A DNA stretch of 64,000 nucleotides from Streptomyces sp. NBC_00239 (GCF_036194065.1 NZ_CP108095.1:5456001-5520000); one strand, 5' to 3'. Numbered from the stretch's first letter, positions 45,850 to 56,656 are shown. Numbers and translations: made by a program. Notes: generated from the sequence alone by a model not told the origin.

Positions 45850-46929
45850 TCAGGAGGTGGGCACACCCACCTGGGACCAGGCCTTCAGCAGGGCCTGCTG
45901 CTCCTCGCCCTCGCCGTGCCGGGCCACGGCCGCCGCCACCGACAGCCGGGCGAAGTCGGCGAAGGTCGCCTTGGTGCCGAGCTCGCCGCCGGTCAGGGTG
46001 TCGTACCAGATCTGCCCGGCCCGCTCCCAGGCGTTGCCGCCGAGCGCGGTGGCAACCAGGTAGAAGGCGTGGTTGGGGATGCCCGAGTTGATGTGCACGC
46101 CGCCGTTGTCCCGGCCGGTGCTCACGTAGTCGTCCATCGTCGAGGGCTGAGGGTCCTTGCCGAGCACGTCGTCGTCGTACGCGGTGCCCGGGGCCTTCAT
46201 CGAGCGCAGCGCGGTGCCCTCGACCGAGGGGGCGAACAGGCCGGCGCCGATCAGCCAGTCCGCCTCGGCGGCCGTCTGCCCGAGGGTGTACTGCTTGATC
46301 AGGGAGCCGAACACGTCCGACATGGACTCGTTGAGCGCGCCGGGCTGACCGAAGTAGGTGAGGTTCGCCGTGTACTGGGTGACGCCGTGGGCGAGTTCGT
46401 GGCCGATGACGTCCACGGGCAGCGTGAAGTCGAGGAAGATCTCCCCGTCCCCGTCGCCGAACACCATCTGCTCGCCGTTCCAGAAGGCGTTGCCGTAGTT
46501 CTCGTCGTAGTGCACGGTCGCGATCAGCGGCAGGCCCTCGCCGTCGATCGAATTGCGCCCGAAGGCCTTCAGGAACAGGTCGAAGGTGGCTCCGAGGCCG
46601 GCGTAGGCGCGGTTGACCGTGGCGTCCTGGCCGGCCTCGGACCCCTCGCGGCGGACGATCTCGCCGGGCAGGTCCAGTCCGTGACGGGCGTCGTGGATGG
46701 TCCGGTCCGGGTGCTCGGCGGGCGCGGACAGGCCGGCCCCGGGCACCCCGATGACGGTGTTCAGCCGTCGGGTGGTGCGCAGGGAGGCGTCGGCGATGAG
46801 GGTCCGCCGGGCCGGTTCGGCGACGAGGTGGTTCTCGGACCGGGCCAGCCGGTCCAGCAGGTGCGGCGGCACGATCGTGCAGAAGACGGGGTGGAAGGCG
46901 GGCCGGAGGGCAGCGTCCATGGCATCCAT
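45850..46929 (-). CDS. Protealysin-type M4 metallopeptidase, 359 aa
   Basis: Zinc motifs HELAHGVTQYTANLTYFGQPGALNESMSDVFG (HExxH..NExxSD, about residues 170-200) and the catalytic His block GGVHINSGIPNHAFYL are intact. The N-terminus has no signal peptide and a short propeptide of about 45 residues with the PPHLLDRLA motif, the hallmark of protealysin-like precursors as opposed to thermolysin. Followed by an emfourin gene, so the pair forms a protease-inhibitor unit. ATG 46929 (MDAMDAALRP) is chosen; 46920 and 46947 are alternatives, and none has a strong ribosome site. Confidence 0.92.
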   Translation of the reverse strand: MDAMDAALRPAFHPVFCTIVPPHLLDRLARSENHLVAEPARRTLIADASLRTTRRLNTVIGVPGAGLSAPAEHPDRTIHDARHGLDLPGEIVRREGSEAGQDATVNRAYAGLGATFDLFLKAFGRNSIDGEGLPLIATVHYDENYGNAFWNGEQMVFGDGDGEIFLDFTLPVDVIGHELAHGVTQYTANLTYFGQPGALNESMSDVFGSLIKQYTLGQTAAEADWLIGAGLFAPSVEGTALRSMKAPGTAYDDDVLGKDPQPSTMDDYVSTGRDNGGVHINSGIPNHAFYLVATALGGNAWERAGQIWYDTLTGGELGTKATFADFARLSVAAAVARHGEGEEQQALLKAWSQVGVPTS

Positions 46930-46981
46930 GCGACAGCAATGTGGCACCGCGTGACGCCGGTGTCACTAGCTGCGACCATGA

Positions 46982-49057
<2,076 letters not shown>

Positions 49058-49071
49058 TCACCCCGCCGTAC

Positions 49072-49117
49072 GGCCGGACCCCGTTCCTCCCTCCGGGAGG
49101 GGCGGGGTCCGGCCTTT
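49072..49117 (+). terminator. Terminator downstream of leuA
   Basis: GGCCGGACCCCG (49072-49083) pairs with 49103-49114, with inner CCTCCC/GGGAGG pairing, and is followed by TTTCTC. Begins 14 nt after the leuA stop. Confidence 0.85.
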
Positions 49118-49169
49118 CTCCCGCTGTGGCTTCCGCTTCCGGCCGCCCCGGTCCGCTGCCGCCCGGCCG

Positions 49170-49928
49170 TCAGCGGGCGAGGTAGCCGCCGTCCACGGGC
49201 AGCACCACGCCGGTGATGAACGAGGCGGCGTCCGAGGCCAGGAAGGCGATGGCCCGGGCCACTTCGAGCGGCTCGCCCAGCCGGCCCATCGGGTGGGCCC
49301 GGGAGACCGTGTCCAGGTACTCCGGGCCGCCGGGCTCGTCCTGCAGCGCCAGCACCCGCTCCGTACGGATGGTGCCCGGGGCCACCGCGTTGACACGGAT
49401 GCCGTGCGCGGCCCACTCCACGGCCAGGTGCGCGGTGAGCCCGGACGCCACGAACTTCGCCGGGCCGTACGCCGCCTGCCGGGCCTGGCCGGCCACCCCG
49501 GAGATCGAGGACACGCACACCACGGCGCCGCCCGGATGCTCCTGACCGAGCATGGCCTCGATGGCGTACTTGCAGGTCAGGAACATGCCGCGGCCGTCCA
49601 CGGCCATGACCCGGTCCCAGTCCTCCGGGGTGGTCTCCCGCAGGTTCGACAGCGGGAGGATGCCCGCGTTCGCGACCGCCACGTCGATCCGGCCGAAGGC
49701 CCGTACGGCGGCCGCGACCATGCGGTGGTTGTCGGCCGGATCCGAGACGTCGCCCGTCACGGTCTCGATCGGGATGTCCTCGTGGCCCAGCTCGGCTCGC
49801 AGCGCCGCCAGGCCCGCTTCGTTCACATCGGAGGCGGTGACCCCGGCGCCCTCGCGGGCCAGCAGCAGGGCCGTCGCCCGGCCGATCCCGCTCGCGGCCC
49901 CGGTCACCAGACAGGACTTCTCGTTCAC
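49170..49928 (-). CDS. SDR family oxidoreductase, 252 aa
   Basis: Classical short-chain dehydrogenase: cofactor motif TGAASGIG (about residues 9-16), the NAG motif VAVANAGILPLSN, catalytic Ser in CVSSISGVAGQARQ and YxxxK in AAYGPAKFVASGL, and the C-terminal GVVLPVDGGYLA. An acidic residue after the second strand (ASDVNEAG) favours NAD over NADP. GTG 49928 (VNEKSCLVTG) is preferred; a GTG at 49937 is the alternative. Convergent with leuA and divergent from the TerB-like gene. The substrate is unknown. Confidence 0.88.
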   Translation of the reverse strand: MNEKSCLVTGAASGIGRATALLLAREGAGVTASDVNEAGLAALRAELGHEDIPIETVTGDVSDPADNHRMVAAAVRAFGRIDVAVANAGILPLSNLRETTPEDWDRVMAVDGRGMFLTCKYAIEAMLGQEHPGGAVVCVSSISGVAGQARQAAYGPAKFVASGLTAHLAVEWAAHGIRVNAVAPGTIRTERVLALQDEPGGPEYLDTVSRAHPMGRLGEPLEVARAIAFLASDAASFITGVVLPVDGGYLAR

Positions 49929-50034
49929 GGCCCACACCGTAGGGGGAGTGGGGGCGCGTACCGGGGCGCGCAGGGGCGCACTTCGGCCAACTCCCCACGG
50001 GGTGAGGGAGTTGTCTTGTCACAGGGCTGCCGTC

Positions 50035-50050
50035 GCCACACCGGTGTGGC
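50035..50050. promoter_or_regulatory. 16-nt perfect palindrome GCCACACCGGTGTGGC, candidate operator
   Basis: The palindrome lies between the divergent SDR and TerB-like genes and is directly followed by TAACAT, a plausible -10 for the TerB-like gene. It would overlap the promoter spacer. Confidence 0.45.
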
Positions 50051-50100
50051 TAACATCACGCCAACGCGGCGATGTTGCCGAAAGGTTACGGAGGTGGGAC

Positions 50101-50787
50101 GTGCTGCCTGCTCGGGGTGAGACCGGCCGGAAATGGACGGTGTACGGCATCCGCACCACCTGGAGCACCGTCGGTGACGGCGAGTTCTTCTGCCCGGGCT
50201 GTGGCGGGGACCGCAACTACCGGCGGCGCACCGGCCGCCGCCGCTTCACCCTGCTGGGCGTCCCGCTGCTGCCGCGCGGGCAGGCGGGCCCGGTCGTCGA
50301 GTGCGGCACCTGCCGCGAGCGCTTCGGCACGGACGTCCTGGACCACCCCACGTGTACGCGGTTCTCCGCGATGCTGCGCGACGCGGTCCACACGGTCGCG
50401 CTCGCGGTCCTCGCCGCGGGCGGCACGGGCTCCCGCACCACGCTGGAGGCCGCGGTGGCCGCCGTGCGCGCGGCGGGCTTCGAGGACTGCACGGAGGAGG
50501 AACTGGCGGCCGTGGTCGACGCGCTGTCGGTGGACTCCGGGCGGCTGTCCGCGGAGATGTTCGGCGCGGCCCTGTCCATCGAGCTGCACGAGGCGCTGGA
50601 GCCGTTGTCGGCGCATCTGGCGCCGGGTGGGCGGGAGACGGTGCTGTTGACGGGGGCGCGGATCGCGCTCTCGGACGGGCCGTACAGCCCCGCCGAGCGG
50701 GAGGTCCTGGCGACCGTGGGCACGGCGCTGCGGCTCACCGCCGACGACGTGGCCCGCCTCCTGGCCGGAGTACGCGCCTCGGGGTGA
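50101..50787 (+). CDS. TerB-family-like protein with N-terminal zinc ribbon, 228 aa
   Basis: Residues about 28-75 contain CPGCGGDR..CGTC (two CxxC pairs) and a basic segment, a likely zinc ribbon. Residues about 90-225 are all-helical with the TerB-like acidic pattern (AVLAAGGTGSRTTLEAAVAAVR, ILLTGARIALSDGPYSPAEREVLATVGTALRLTADDVARLL). Tellurite resistance is not implied by this fold alone; many TerB-like proteins sense membrane stress or metals. The GTG has GGAGGTGG about 6 nt upstream and is followed by a repeat element. Confidence 0.82.
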   Translation: MLPARGETGRKWTVYGIRTTWSTVGDGEFFCPGCGGDRNYRRRTGRRRFTLLGVPLLPRGQAGPVVECGTCRERFGTDVLDHPTCTRFSAMLRDAVHTVALAVLAAGGTGSRTTLEAAVAAVRAAGFEDCTEEELAAVVDALSVDSGRLSAEMFGAALSIELHEALEPLSAHLAPGGRETVLLTGARIALSDGPYSPAEREVLATVGTALRLTADDVARLLAGVRASG

Positions 50788-50933
50788 CCCGTGCCCCCGC
50801 TCGATGCGTGTGGCACGCCTTTCCGCTGCGCTTGCGCGGCGAGCTGACCGTGGCGCCTTCGGCCCCGCTCGCCGGGTGTGGCGCACCCCCTGCCTTGGCG
50901 GCATTCCCCAGGCTCGCCTGAGCGGGCAACCTC

Positions 50934-51047
50934 CAGCCCCTCCGGCGTTTGAGGATCGGGTCCGGGCGGAGCCCGGTGCCCGGCGGAGCCGGGTTGCAGT
51001 CTTGGGGCTCCGCCCCAAACCCCGCGCCTCAAACGCCGGCGAGGCTG
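50934..51047. repeat. Palindromic intergenic element, copy E (114 bp)
   Basis: The left arm CAGCCCCTCCGGCGTTTGAG at 50934, inner TTGGGGCTCCGCCCCAA near 51003, and right arm CCTCAAACGCCGGCGAGGCTG ending at 51047 match the other loci. Degenerate copies of the upstream TGCCTTGGCGGCATTCCCC unit precede it at about 50888. This stretch of the 831-bp gap holds no gene. Confidence 0.88.
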
Positions 51048-51060
51048 GGATCCGCCGGGC

Positions 51061-51618
51061 GGGGGCGTGGTCAGGGCGTACGGGTAAGTAGCTGCTGACC
51101 GGGGTGTGGGGTGGGGGGCCCGGGCGGGCCGTGGGGTGGTAACGATTTCGCCTCGTGGGGGGTCGCGGGGGGCGGAGTCGGTGGTTCCAGTGGCTGCGCC
51201 GGCCGCCGGGAGCGGTCGATTCACGCGGTGTTCACGGACCGTTCCGCTTCGCTGGGCGGAACCCGCGTACAGGCTGGCCAGCACCCCCAGTTGGCCGAAA
51301 CCGTTCGCTCCCGCGCAGCGTGAACGCGAACCGCGGCGGCCGCGCCGCCATAGCGTGCCGACGCCGTCCCCGCCATCGGCCGATCCCACAAAGCGAGAGC
51401 CCTTCCGCATCAACAGTTTGTAGAAGTCGACGATGTCCGTGAGGCCGGTCACGGGCGTTTGATTCCGGTCACACGGCGAGACGCTGCTGGTAACACAGCG
51501 GGGCTTCGATTCACGTGACTGCAACTGACAACCCTGGCGTCCCCACGCGAACCGTCCGCGCGGAGCAGGGATAACCAGATCACTTCTCACTTACCTACCT
51601 TTGAAGGGCAAGGCAGAG
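51061..51618. other. Long non-coding region upstream of the NCS2 permease, with a possible 19-aa upstream ORF
   Basis: No protein-length gene is convincing on either strand. The composition becomes less GC-rich after 51360 (CACAAAGCGAGAGCCC, CATCAACAGTTTGTAGAAGT). A small ORF at 51515-51574 (GTG start, VTATDNPGVPTRTVRAEQG, TAA stop) ends 44 nt before the permease ATG. It may be a leader ORF. I did not recognise a purine riboswitch or a clear promoter. Confidence 0.4.
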
Positions 51619-53181
51619 ATGGCACGTGTCGCCGCCCGGCTTTCCGACGACGGAGAGCAGAGCACGCACCCGGTCGACGAGGTGCTCCCCCTCCCCAAGC
51701 TCGCGCTGTACGGCTTCCAGCACGTACTCGCCTTCTACGCCGGCGCGGTGATCGTCCCGATCATCGTCGGCGGCGCGCTCGGACTCACCACCGAGCAGCT
51801 GGTCTACCTGATCAACGCGGACCTCTTCACCTGCGGTATCGCCTCGATCATCCAGGCCTTCGGCATCGGCCGGATCGGCGCCAGGCTGCCCCTGATCCAG
51901 GGCGTCACCTTCACCGCCGTCTCGCCGATGATCGCCATCGGACTCGGTGCGGGAGGCGGCACGGCCGCCCTGCTCGCGATCTACGGCGCCGTCATCACGG
52001 CCGGCCTGGCCACGTTCGCGTTCGCCTGGCTGCCCGCCAAGGCGTTCAAGGCCGTCATGCGGGTCTTCCCGCCGGTCGTCACCGGCACGGTGATCACGGT
52101 GCTCGGCATCGTGCTCATCCCGGTCGGGCTCAACGACGCCGCGGGCGGCGTGGGCAGCCCGGACTTCGGCGACCCGAAGAACTTCGCCTACGCCGGCGGC
52201 ACGATGCTCTTCATCCTCGTCCTGATGAAGCTCGGCAGGCCGTTCCTCTCCAGCATCGCCATCCTGCTCGGCCTGGTCGGCGGCACGGTCGTCGCCTTCC
52301 TGCTCGGCGACGCGAAGTTCGGAGACGTCGGCAACGCGGACTGGGTCGGCATCACCACCCCCTTCCACTTCGGCACCCCGAAGTTCGAGTGGTTCCCGAT
52401 CCTGCTGATGCTCATCGTCATGCTGATCACGATGGTCGAGACGACCGGCGACACGTACGCCGTCGGCGACATCGTCGGCAAGGACGTGGACAGCGAGACC
52501 GTGGCCCGCGCCCTGCGCGCCGACGGCGCCGCCACCGCGCTCGGCGGCGTCCTCAACTCCTTCCCGTACGTGGCCTTCGCCGAGAACGTCGGCCTGGTGC
52601 GGATGACCAAGGTCAAGAGCCGGTTCGTCGTGGTCGCCGCGGGCGTGTTCATGATCATCCTCGGCCTGCTGCCGAAGGCTGCCGCGATCGTGGCCTCGGT
52701 CCCGCACGGAGTGCTCGGCGGCGCCGCGACCGTGATGTTCGGCATGGTGGCCCTGGCCGGCATCCAGACCCTGGCCAAGGTCGACCTGAAGGAGGAGAAG
52801 AACGCGCTGGTCGTGGGCGTCTCGCTGGCCTTCGCGCTGCTTCCGGCCACCGTGCCGGTCCTCTTCAAGGACCACATGGACGCGGACCTGTCCTCGCTCC
52901 TCAACAGCGGGGTCACGCTGGGTGCGACGGCCGCCATCGTGCTGAACCTGATCTTCAACGGGCTGGGTGAGGCGGGGGCCGCTGCGGGGGCGGAGGCGCC
53001 GGTGGTGGCGGACGCGCCCGGGGTGGCGGACGCGGCCGAGGTCGTCCCCGTGGCGGACGGGTCCGTGGCGGACGGGTCCGTGGCGGAGGGGTCCGCCGCC
53101 CCCGGAGCGGCCGTGGCGGTCGTCCCGGCGCAGGCGGCGGTTGCGGCTGAGGGGGGTAGTGGCTCGGGCGGGACCGCCTGA
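51619..53181 (+). CDS. NCS2-family nucleobase/cation symporter (uracil/xanthine permease), 520 aa
   Basis: About 12-14 hydrophobic helices are present, with the NCS2 signature region TMVETTGDTYAVGDIVGKDVDSETVARALRADGAATALGGVLNSFPYVAFAENVGLVRMTKVKSR (about residues 275-340) including the QH-like N-terminal LYGFQHVLAFYAGAVIVPIIVGGALG. The family imports xanthine, uric acid or uracil; which one is not clear. The C-terminal 60 residues are Ala/Val/Ser low complexity with repeated VADGSVA units. ATG 51619 (MARVAARLSD) has AAGG-type purines upstream; the frame extends only six codons further. Confidence 0.9.
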   Translation: MARVAARLSDDGEQSTHPVDEVLPLPKLALYGFQHVLAFYAGAVIVPIIVGGALGLTTEQLVYLINADLFTCGIASIIQAFGIGRIGARLPLIQGVTFTAVSPMIAIGLGAGGGTAALLAIYGAVITAGLATFAFAWLPAKAFKAVMRVFPPVVTGTVITVLGIVLIPVGLNDAAGGVGSPDFGDPKNFAYAGGTMLFILVLMKLGRPFLSSIAILLGLVGGTVVAFLLGDAKFGDVGNADWVGITTPFHFGTPKFEWFPILLMLIVMLITMVETTGDTYAVGDIVGKDVDSETVARALRADGAATALGGVLNSFPYVAFAENVGLVRMTKVKSRFVVVAAGVFMIILGLLPKAAAIVASVPHGVLGGAATVMFGMVALAGIQTLAKVDLKEEKNALVVGVSLAFALLPATVPVLFKDHMDADLSSLLNSGVTLGATAAIVLNLIFNGLGEAGAAAGAEAPVVADAPGVADAAEVVPVADGSVADGSVAEGSAAPGAAVAVVPAQAAVAAEGGSGSGGTA

Positions 53182-53190
53182 CCCCTCCCG

Positions 53191-53229
53191 GGGGCCCCGG
53201 CCAGGCGCTCTCCGCCGGGCCGGGGTCCC
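53191..53229 (+). terminator. Probable terminator downstream of the permease
   Basis: GGGCCCCGGCC (around 53192-53202) pairs with GGCCGGGGTCCC (53218-53229) around a GC-rich loop, starting 10 nt after the stop codon. Confidence 0.5.
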
Positions 53230-53252
53230 TGCGGTCCGTCCTCGGCCGGCCG

Positions 53253-53505
53253 CCGGTGGTCCTGGGGCTCCGCCCCAGACCCCGCGCCTCAAACGCCGGC
53301 GAGGCTGGATTTTCCCCCGGGCGGGGCCGGAATGTGACCGGCGGGACTGGAGTCCCGCCGGTGGCGCTGCGCCTCGAACGCCGGCGAGGCTGGATTTTCC
53401 CCCGGGCGGGGCCGGAACGTGAGCGGCGGGACTGGAGTCCCGCCGGTGGCGCCGGGCCTCGAACGCCGGCGAGGTGGATTGTCCCCCCCGGCGGGGCCGG
53501 AACGG
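53253..53505. repeat. Repeat cluster F: right-half element amplified with an 85-bp period
   Basis: A half-element (CTGGGGCTCCGCCCCAG then CCTCAAACGCCGGCGAGG) leads into an 85-bp tandem repeat starting at 53286, 53371 and 53456 (third copy partial). Copies 1 and 2 each include the palindrome CGGCGGGACT-GG-AGTCCCGCCG, which is not in the other loci. No gene is seen. Confidence 0.88.
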
Positions 53506-53559
53506 CCCTCGTGTTCCGGGTCGGCCGGTGGTCGGTGGTGGTACGGGACAATGGGGGGC

Positions 53560-54306
53560 ATGAGTCTGTTCCGCGATGACGGCGTTGTGCTGCGCACCCA
53601 GAAGCTGGGTGAGGCGGATCGCATCATCACGATCCTCACCCGGGGGCACGGACGGGTGCGGGCCGTGGCCCGGGGGGTGCGGCGCACCAAGTCCAAGTTC
53701 GGTGCCCGGCTGGAACCTTTCTCCCATGTCGACGTGCAGTTCTTCGCCCGCGGCAGCGACCTCGTGGGCCGCAGCCTGCCGCTCTGCACCCAGACCGAGA
53801 TCATCGCCCCGTACGGCGGCGGCATCGTCACCGACTACGCCCGCTACACGGCCGGCACCGCGATGCTGGAGACCGCCGAGCGGTTCACCGACCAGGAGGG
53901 CGAGCCGGCGGTCCAGCAGTACCTGCTGCTCGTCGGCGCGCTGCGCACCCTGGCCCGCGGCGAGCACGAGCCGAACCTCATCCTCGACGCCTTCCTGCTG
54001 CGCTCCCTCGCCGTCAACGGCTACGCCCCCTCCTTCGACGACTGCGCGAAGTGCGGCATCCACGGACCCAACCGGCACTTCTCCGTGTCCGCGGGCGGGG
54101 TCATATGCGGCGACTGCCGGGTGGCCGGAAGCGTCGTACCCTCAGCGGAGGCCATCGGACTGCTCAGCGCGCTGCTGACGGGCGACTGGCCCACCGCGGA
54201 CGCCTGCGAGCCGCGGTACGTCAGGGAAGGCAGCGGACTGGTCTCCGCCTACCTGCACTGGCACCTGGAGCGAGGGCTACGCTCCTTGCGTTACGTAGAG
54301 AAATAA
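53560..54306 (+). CDS. recO: DNA repair protein RecO, 248 aa
   Basis: RecO binds single-stranded DNA and loads RecA with RecR (RecFOR pathway). The N-terminal OB fold ([38 protein letters not shown]) and C-terminal zinc finger ([25 protein letters not shown], about residues 165-190) are clear. ATG 53560 ([10 protein letters not shown]) is chosen over an out-of-frame ATG at 53551 and an upstream frame that reads through the repeats. 13 bp before uppS, so recO-uppS is an operon. Confidence 0.95.
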   Translation: MSLFRDDGVVLRTQKLGEADRIITILTRGHGRVRAVARGVRRTKSKFGARLEPFSHVDVQFFARGSDLVGRSLPLCTQTEIIAPYGGGIVTDYARYTAGTAMLETAERFTDQEGEPAVQQYLLLVGALRTLARGEHEPNLILDAFLLRSLAVNGYAPSFDDCAKCGIHGPNRHFSVSAGGVICGDCRVAGSVVPSAEAIGLLSALLTGDWPTADACEPRYVREGSGLVSAYLHWHLERGLRSLRYVEK

Positions 54307-54319
54307 GGAGCGAAGCGAC

Positions 54320-55147
54320 ATGGCACGACGCGGGATCCTGGGACGCACCCGCCGCGAGTACCTCACTCCGGAACCGCACCCCTCCGGTGCCCGGCCGCCG
54401 AAGATCCCCGGCGAGCTGGTCCCGAACCACGTCGCGATCGTCATGGACGGCAACGGCCGCTGGGCCAAGGACCGGGGCCTGCCGCGGACCGAGGGCCACA
54501 AGGTCGGCGAGGGCGTCGTCCTCGACGTGCTCAAGGGCTGCCTGGAGATGGGCGTCAAGAACCTCTCCCTCTACGCCTTCTCCACCGAGAACTGGAAGCG
54601 CTCGCCCGACGAGGTCCGCTTCCTGATGAACTTCAACCGCGATGTCATCCGGCGCCGCCGCGACGAGATGAACGAGCTGGGCATCCGGATCCGCTGGGTC
54701 GGCCGCATGCCCAAGATGTGGAAGTCGGTCGTCCAGGAGCTCCAGATCGCCCAGGAGCAGACCGTCGGCAACGACGCGATGACCCTGTACTTCTGCGTGA
54801 ACTACGGCGGCCGCGCCGAGATCGCGGACGCCGCGCAGGCGATCGCCCGCGAGGTCGCGGCCGGCCGGCTCGACCCGTCGAAGGTCAACGAGAAGACCTT
54901 CGCGAAGTACCTGTACTACCCGGACATGCCGGACGTCGACCTGTTCCTGCGCCCCAGCGGCGAGATGCGCACCTCGAACTACCTGCCCTGGCAGAGCAGC
55001 TACGCCGAGATGGTCTTCCAGGACGTGCTGTGGCCGGACTTCGACCGCCGCGACCTGTGGCGCGCCTGCCTCGAGTACGCCCAGCGCGACCGCCGCTTCG
55101 GCGGCGCCCTCCCGAACGACATCCCGGGCCAGGGCCAGCCCTCCTGA
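54320..55147 (+). CDS. uppS: Isoprenyl transferase (undecaprenyl pyrophosphate synthase-like), 275 aa
   Basis: A cis-prenyltransferase making long-chain polyprenyl diphosphate for cell-wall lipid carriers. Motif [23 protein letters not shown] (about residues 38-59) with the catalytic Asp, [18 protein letters not shown], and the C-terminal [27 protein letters not shown] with the RxSNYLLWQ-type block are intact. The exact chain length cannot be read from sequence. The ATG has AAGGAG upstream. Convergent with zur; they share the hairpin at 55232-55288. Confidence 0.95.
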   Translation: MARRGILGRTRREYLTPEPHPSGARPPKIPGELVPNHVAIVMDGNGRWAKDRGLPRTEGHKVGEGVVLDVLKGCLEMGVKNLSLYAFSTENWKRSPDEVRFLMNFNRDVIRRRRDEMNELGIRIRWVGRMPKMWKSVVQELQIAQEQTVGNDAMTLYFCVNYGGRAEIADAAQAIAREVAAGRLDPSKVNEKTFAKYLYYPDMPDVDLFLRPSGEMRTSNYLPWQSSYAEMVFQDVLWPDFDRRDLWRACLEYAQRDRRFGGALPNDIPGQGQPS

Positions 55148-55177
55148 CCCGAGTCCCCCGGACGGGCCCGAGTCCCC

Positions 55178-55234
55178 GGATGCGCCGGAGCCCCCCGGAT
55201 GCGCCGGAGCCCCCCGGATGCGCCGGAGCCCCCC
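55178..55234. repeat. Tandem 19-bp repeat (three copies)
   Basis: The unit GGATGCGCCGGAGCCCCCC repeats at 55178, 55197 and 55216, and a fourth GGAT at 55235 enters the terminator arm. Located between uppS and the bidirectional terminator. Confidence 0.8.
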
Positions 55235-55288
55235 GGATACGACAGAGCCCGCGGACGTCGGACGTCCGCGGGCTCTGTCGTATCCGGG
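55232..55288. terminator. Bidirectional terminator between uppS and zur (28-bp arms)
   Basis: Bases 55232-55259 (CCCGGATACGACAGAGCCCG and onward) are exactly complementary to 55261-55288 around a single central G. It abuts the zur stop codon (55289) and ends both convergent transcripts. Confidence 0.85.
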
Positions 55289-55714
55289 TCAGCGGGCCGC
55301 GCACTCCGCGCAGGTGCCGAAGATCTCCACCGTGTGGGCCACGTTCACGAAGCCGTGCTCGGCCGCGATGGCGTCCGCCCACTTCTCCACGGCGGGACCC
55401 TCGACCTCGACGGCCTTTCCGCACATCCGGCATACCAGGTGGTGGTGGTGCTCGCCCGTGGAGCAGCGGCGGTAGACGGACTCGCCGTCGCTGGTGCGCA
55501 GCACGTCCACCTCGCCCGCGTCGGCGAGCGACTGGAGGGTGCGGTAGACGGTGGTCAGGCCCACGGAGTCGCCGCGGTGCTTGAGCATGTCGTGCAGTTC
55601 CTGGGCGCTGCGGAACTCGTCCACCTCGTCCAGCGCTGCGGCGACGGCGGCGCGCTGCCGGGTCGATCGGCCTCGTACTGGCGCGGTACTCGTCTCGCCA
55701 GGGGCAGTCCCCAC
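55289..55714 (-). CDS. zur: Zinc-responsive Fur-family repressor Zur, 141 aa
   Basis: The Fur fold has an N-terminal winged helix (RSTRQRAAVAAALDEVDEFRSAQELHDMLKHRGDSVGLTTVYRTLQSLADAGEVDVLR) and a C-terminal dimerisation/metal domain with HHHHLVCRMCGKAVEV and FGTCAEC, supplying the CxxC structural zinc sites. Position just downstream of znuACB identifies it as Zur rather than Fur. The GTG start has an excellent GAGGAGGAACC ribosome site. 75 bp after znuB, so it is probably in the znu operon and thus self-regulated. Confidence 0.93.
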   Translation of the reverse strand: MGTAPGETSTAPVRGRSTRQRAAVAAALDEVDEFRSAQELHDMLKHRGDSVGLTTVYRTLQSLADAGEVDVLRTSDGESVYRRCSTGEHHHHLVCRMCGKAVEVEGPAVEKWADAIAAEHGFVNVAHTVEIFGTCAECAAR

Positions 55715-55789
55715 CGGTTCCTCCTCACATCGGCCGAAGGGCCATTGTGCCAGGCCGCCCGCCCCCGGGCGCTCCGCGCGCCCGCGGTT

Positions 55790-56656
55790 TCAGACCTTCA
55801 CATCGTCTCGCGTGCAGAGCTCCCCGGCCGCCCGGGAGGCTTTCGCACGCCTTCTGGCCAAAGGCGCGGCCAGCAGCGACAGGACCAGGAAGACGGCGAT
55901 CGCGAGCAGCACGATGGCGGCGCCGGAGGGCGCGTTCACGTAGTACGTGCTGACCGTTCCGGTCAGCGACACCGTCACGCTGATGGCGATGGCCAGGGCC
56001 AGGGTGGCGGTGAACCCGCGGGTGAGCCGCTGGGCCGCCGCGACGGGGATCACCATCATGGCGCTGACCAGCAGCAGGCCCACGATCCGCATGGCGACGG
56101 TGACCGTCACCGCGGCGGTGACCGCGATCAGCAGATTCAGGGCGCGCACGGGCAGGCCGGTGACCTTGGCGAATTCCTCGTCCTGGCAGACCGCGAAGAG
56201 CTGGCGGCGCAGCCCCAGGGTGATCGCGATGACGAAGACGGCGAGGACCGCGATGGCGGTGACGTCCTCGGCGGCGACCGTCGTGATCGAGCCGAACATG
56301 TAGCTGATCAGGTTGGCGGTGGAGCCGCCGGGCGCCAGGTTGATGATCATGACGCCGCCGGCCATGCCCCCGTAGAAGAGGACGGCCAGGGCGATGTCGC
56401 CGCTGGTCTTGCCGCGGGAGCGGATCAGCTCCATGCCGACCGCGCCGACGATCGCGACCAGGGTGGCCATCCACACCGGGCTGGTCTGGAGGAAGAAGCC
56501 GAGGGCGACACCGGTCATCGCGACGTGCCCGATGCCGTCGCCCATGACGGCCTGCCGGCGCTGGACGAGGTACGTGCCGATGGCGGGCGCGGTGATGCCG
56601 ACCAGGGTGGCGGCTATCAGCGCCCGCTGCATGAAGGCGGGTTCGAGGAATTCCAT
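55790..56656 (-). CDS. znuB: Zinc ABC transporter permease ZnuB, 288 aa
   Basis: An ABC-3 family permease with about eight membrane helices and the typical block MQRALIAATLVGITAPAIGTYLVQRRQAVMGDGIGHVAMTGVALGF at the N-terminus, which includes the conserved GDGIGHV..G loop that contacts the ATPase. It overlaps znuC by one base (TGATG), so the two are translationally coupled. Confidence 0.93.
   Translation of the reverse strand: MEFLEPAFMQRALIAATLVGITAPAIGTYLVQRRQAVMGDGIGHVAMTGVALGFFLQTSPVWMATLVAIVGAVGMELIRSRGKTSGDIALAVLFYGGMAGGVMIINLAPGGSTANLISYMFGSITTVAAEDVTAIAVLAVFVIAITLGLRRQLFAVCQDEEFAKVTGLPVRALNLLIAVTAAVTVTVAMRIVGLLLVSAMMVIPVAAAQRLTRGFTATLALAIAISVTVSLTGTVSTYYVNAPSGAAIVLLAIAVFLVLSLLAAPLARRRAKASRAAGELCTRDDVKV

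Noticed and set aside
49293..50120. Plus-strand ORF antisense to the SDR gene
   Set aside because: Shadow frame; SDR motifs are clear on the minus strand.
51061..51618. Purine riboswitch before the nucleobase permease
   Set aside because: No three-way junction with the conserved loop and J2/3 sequences could be recognised.
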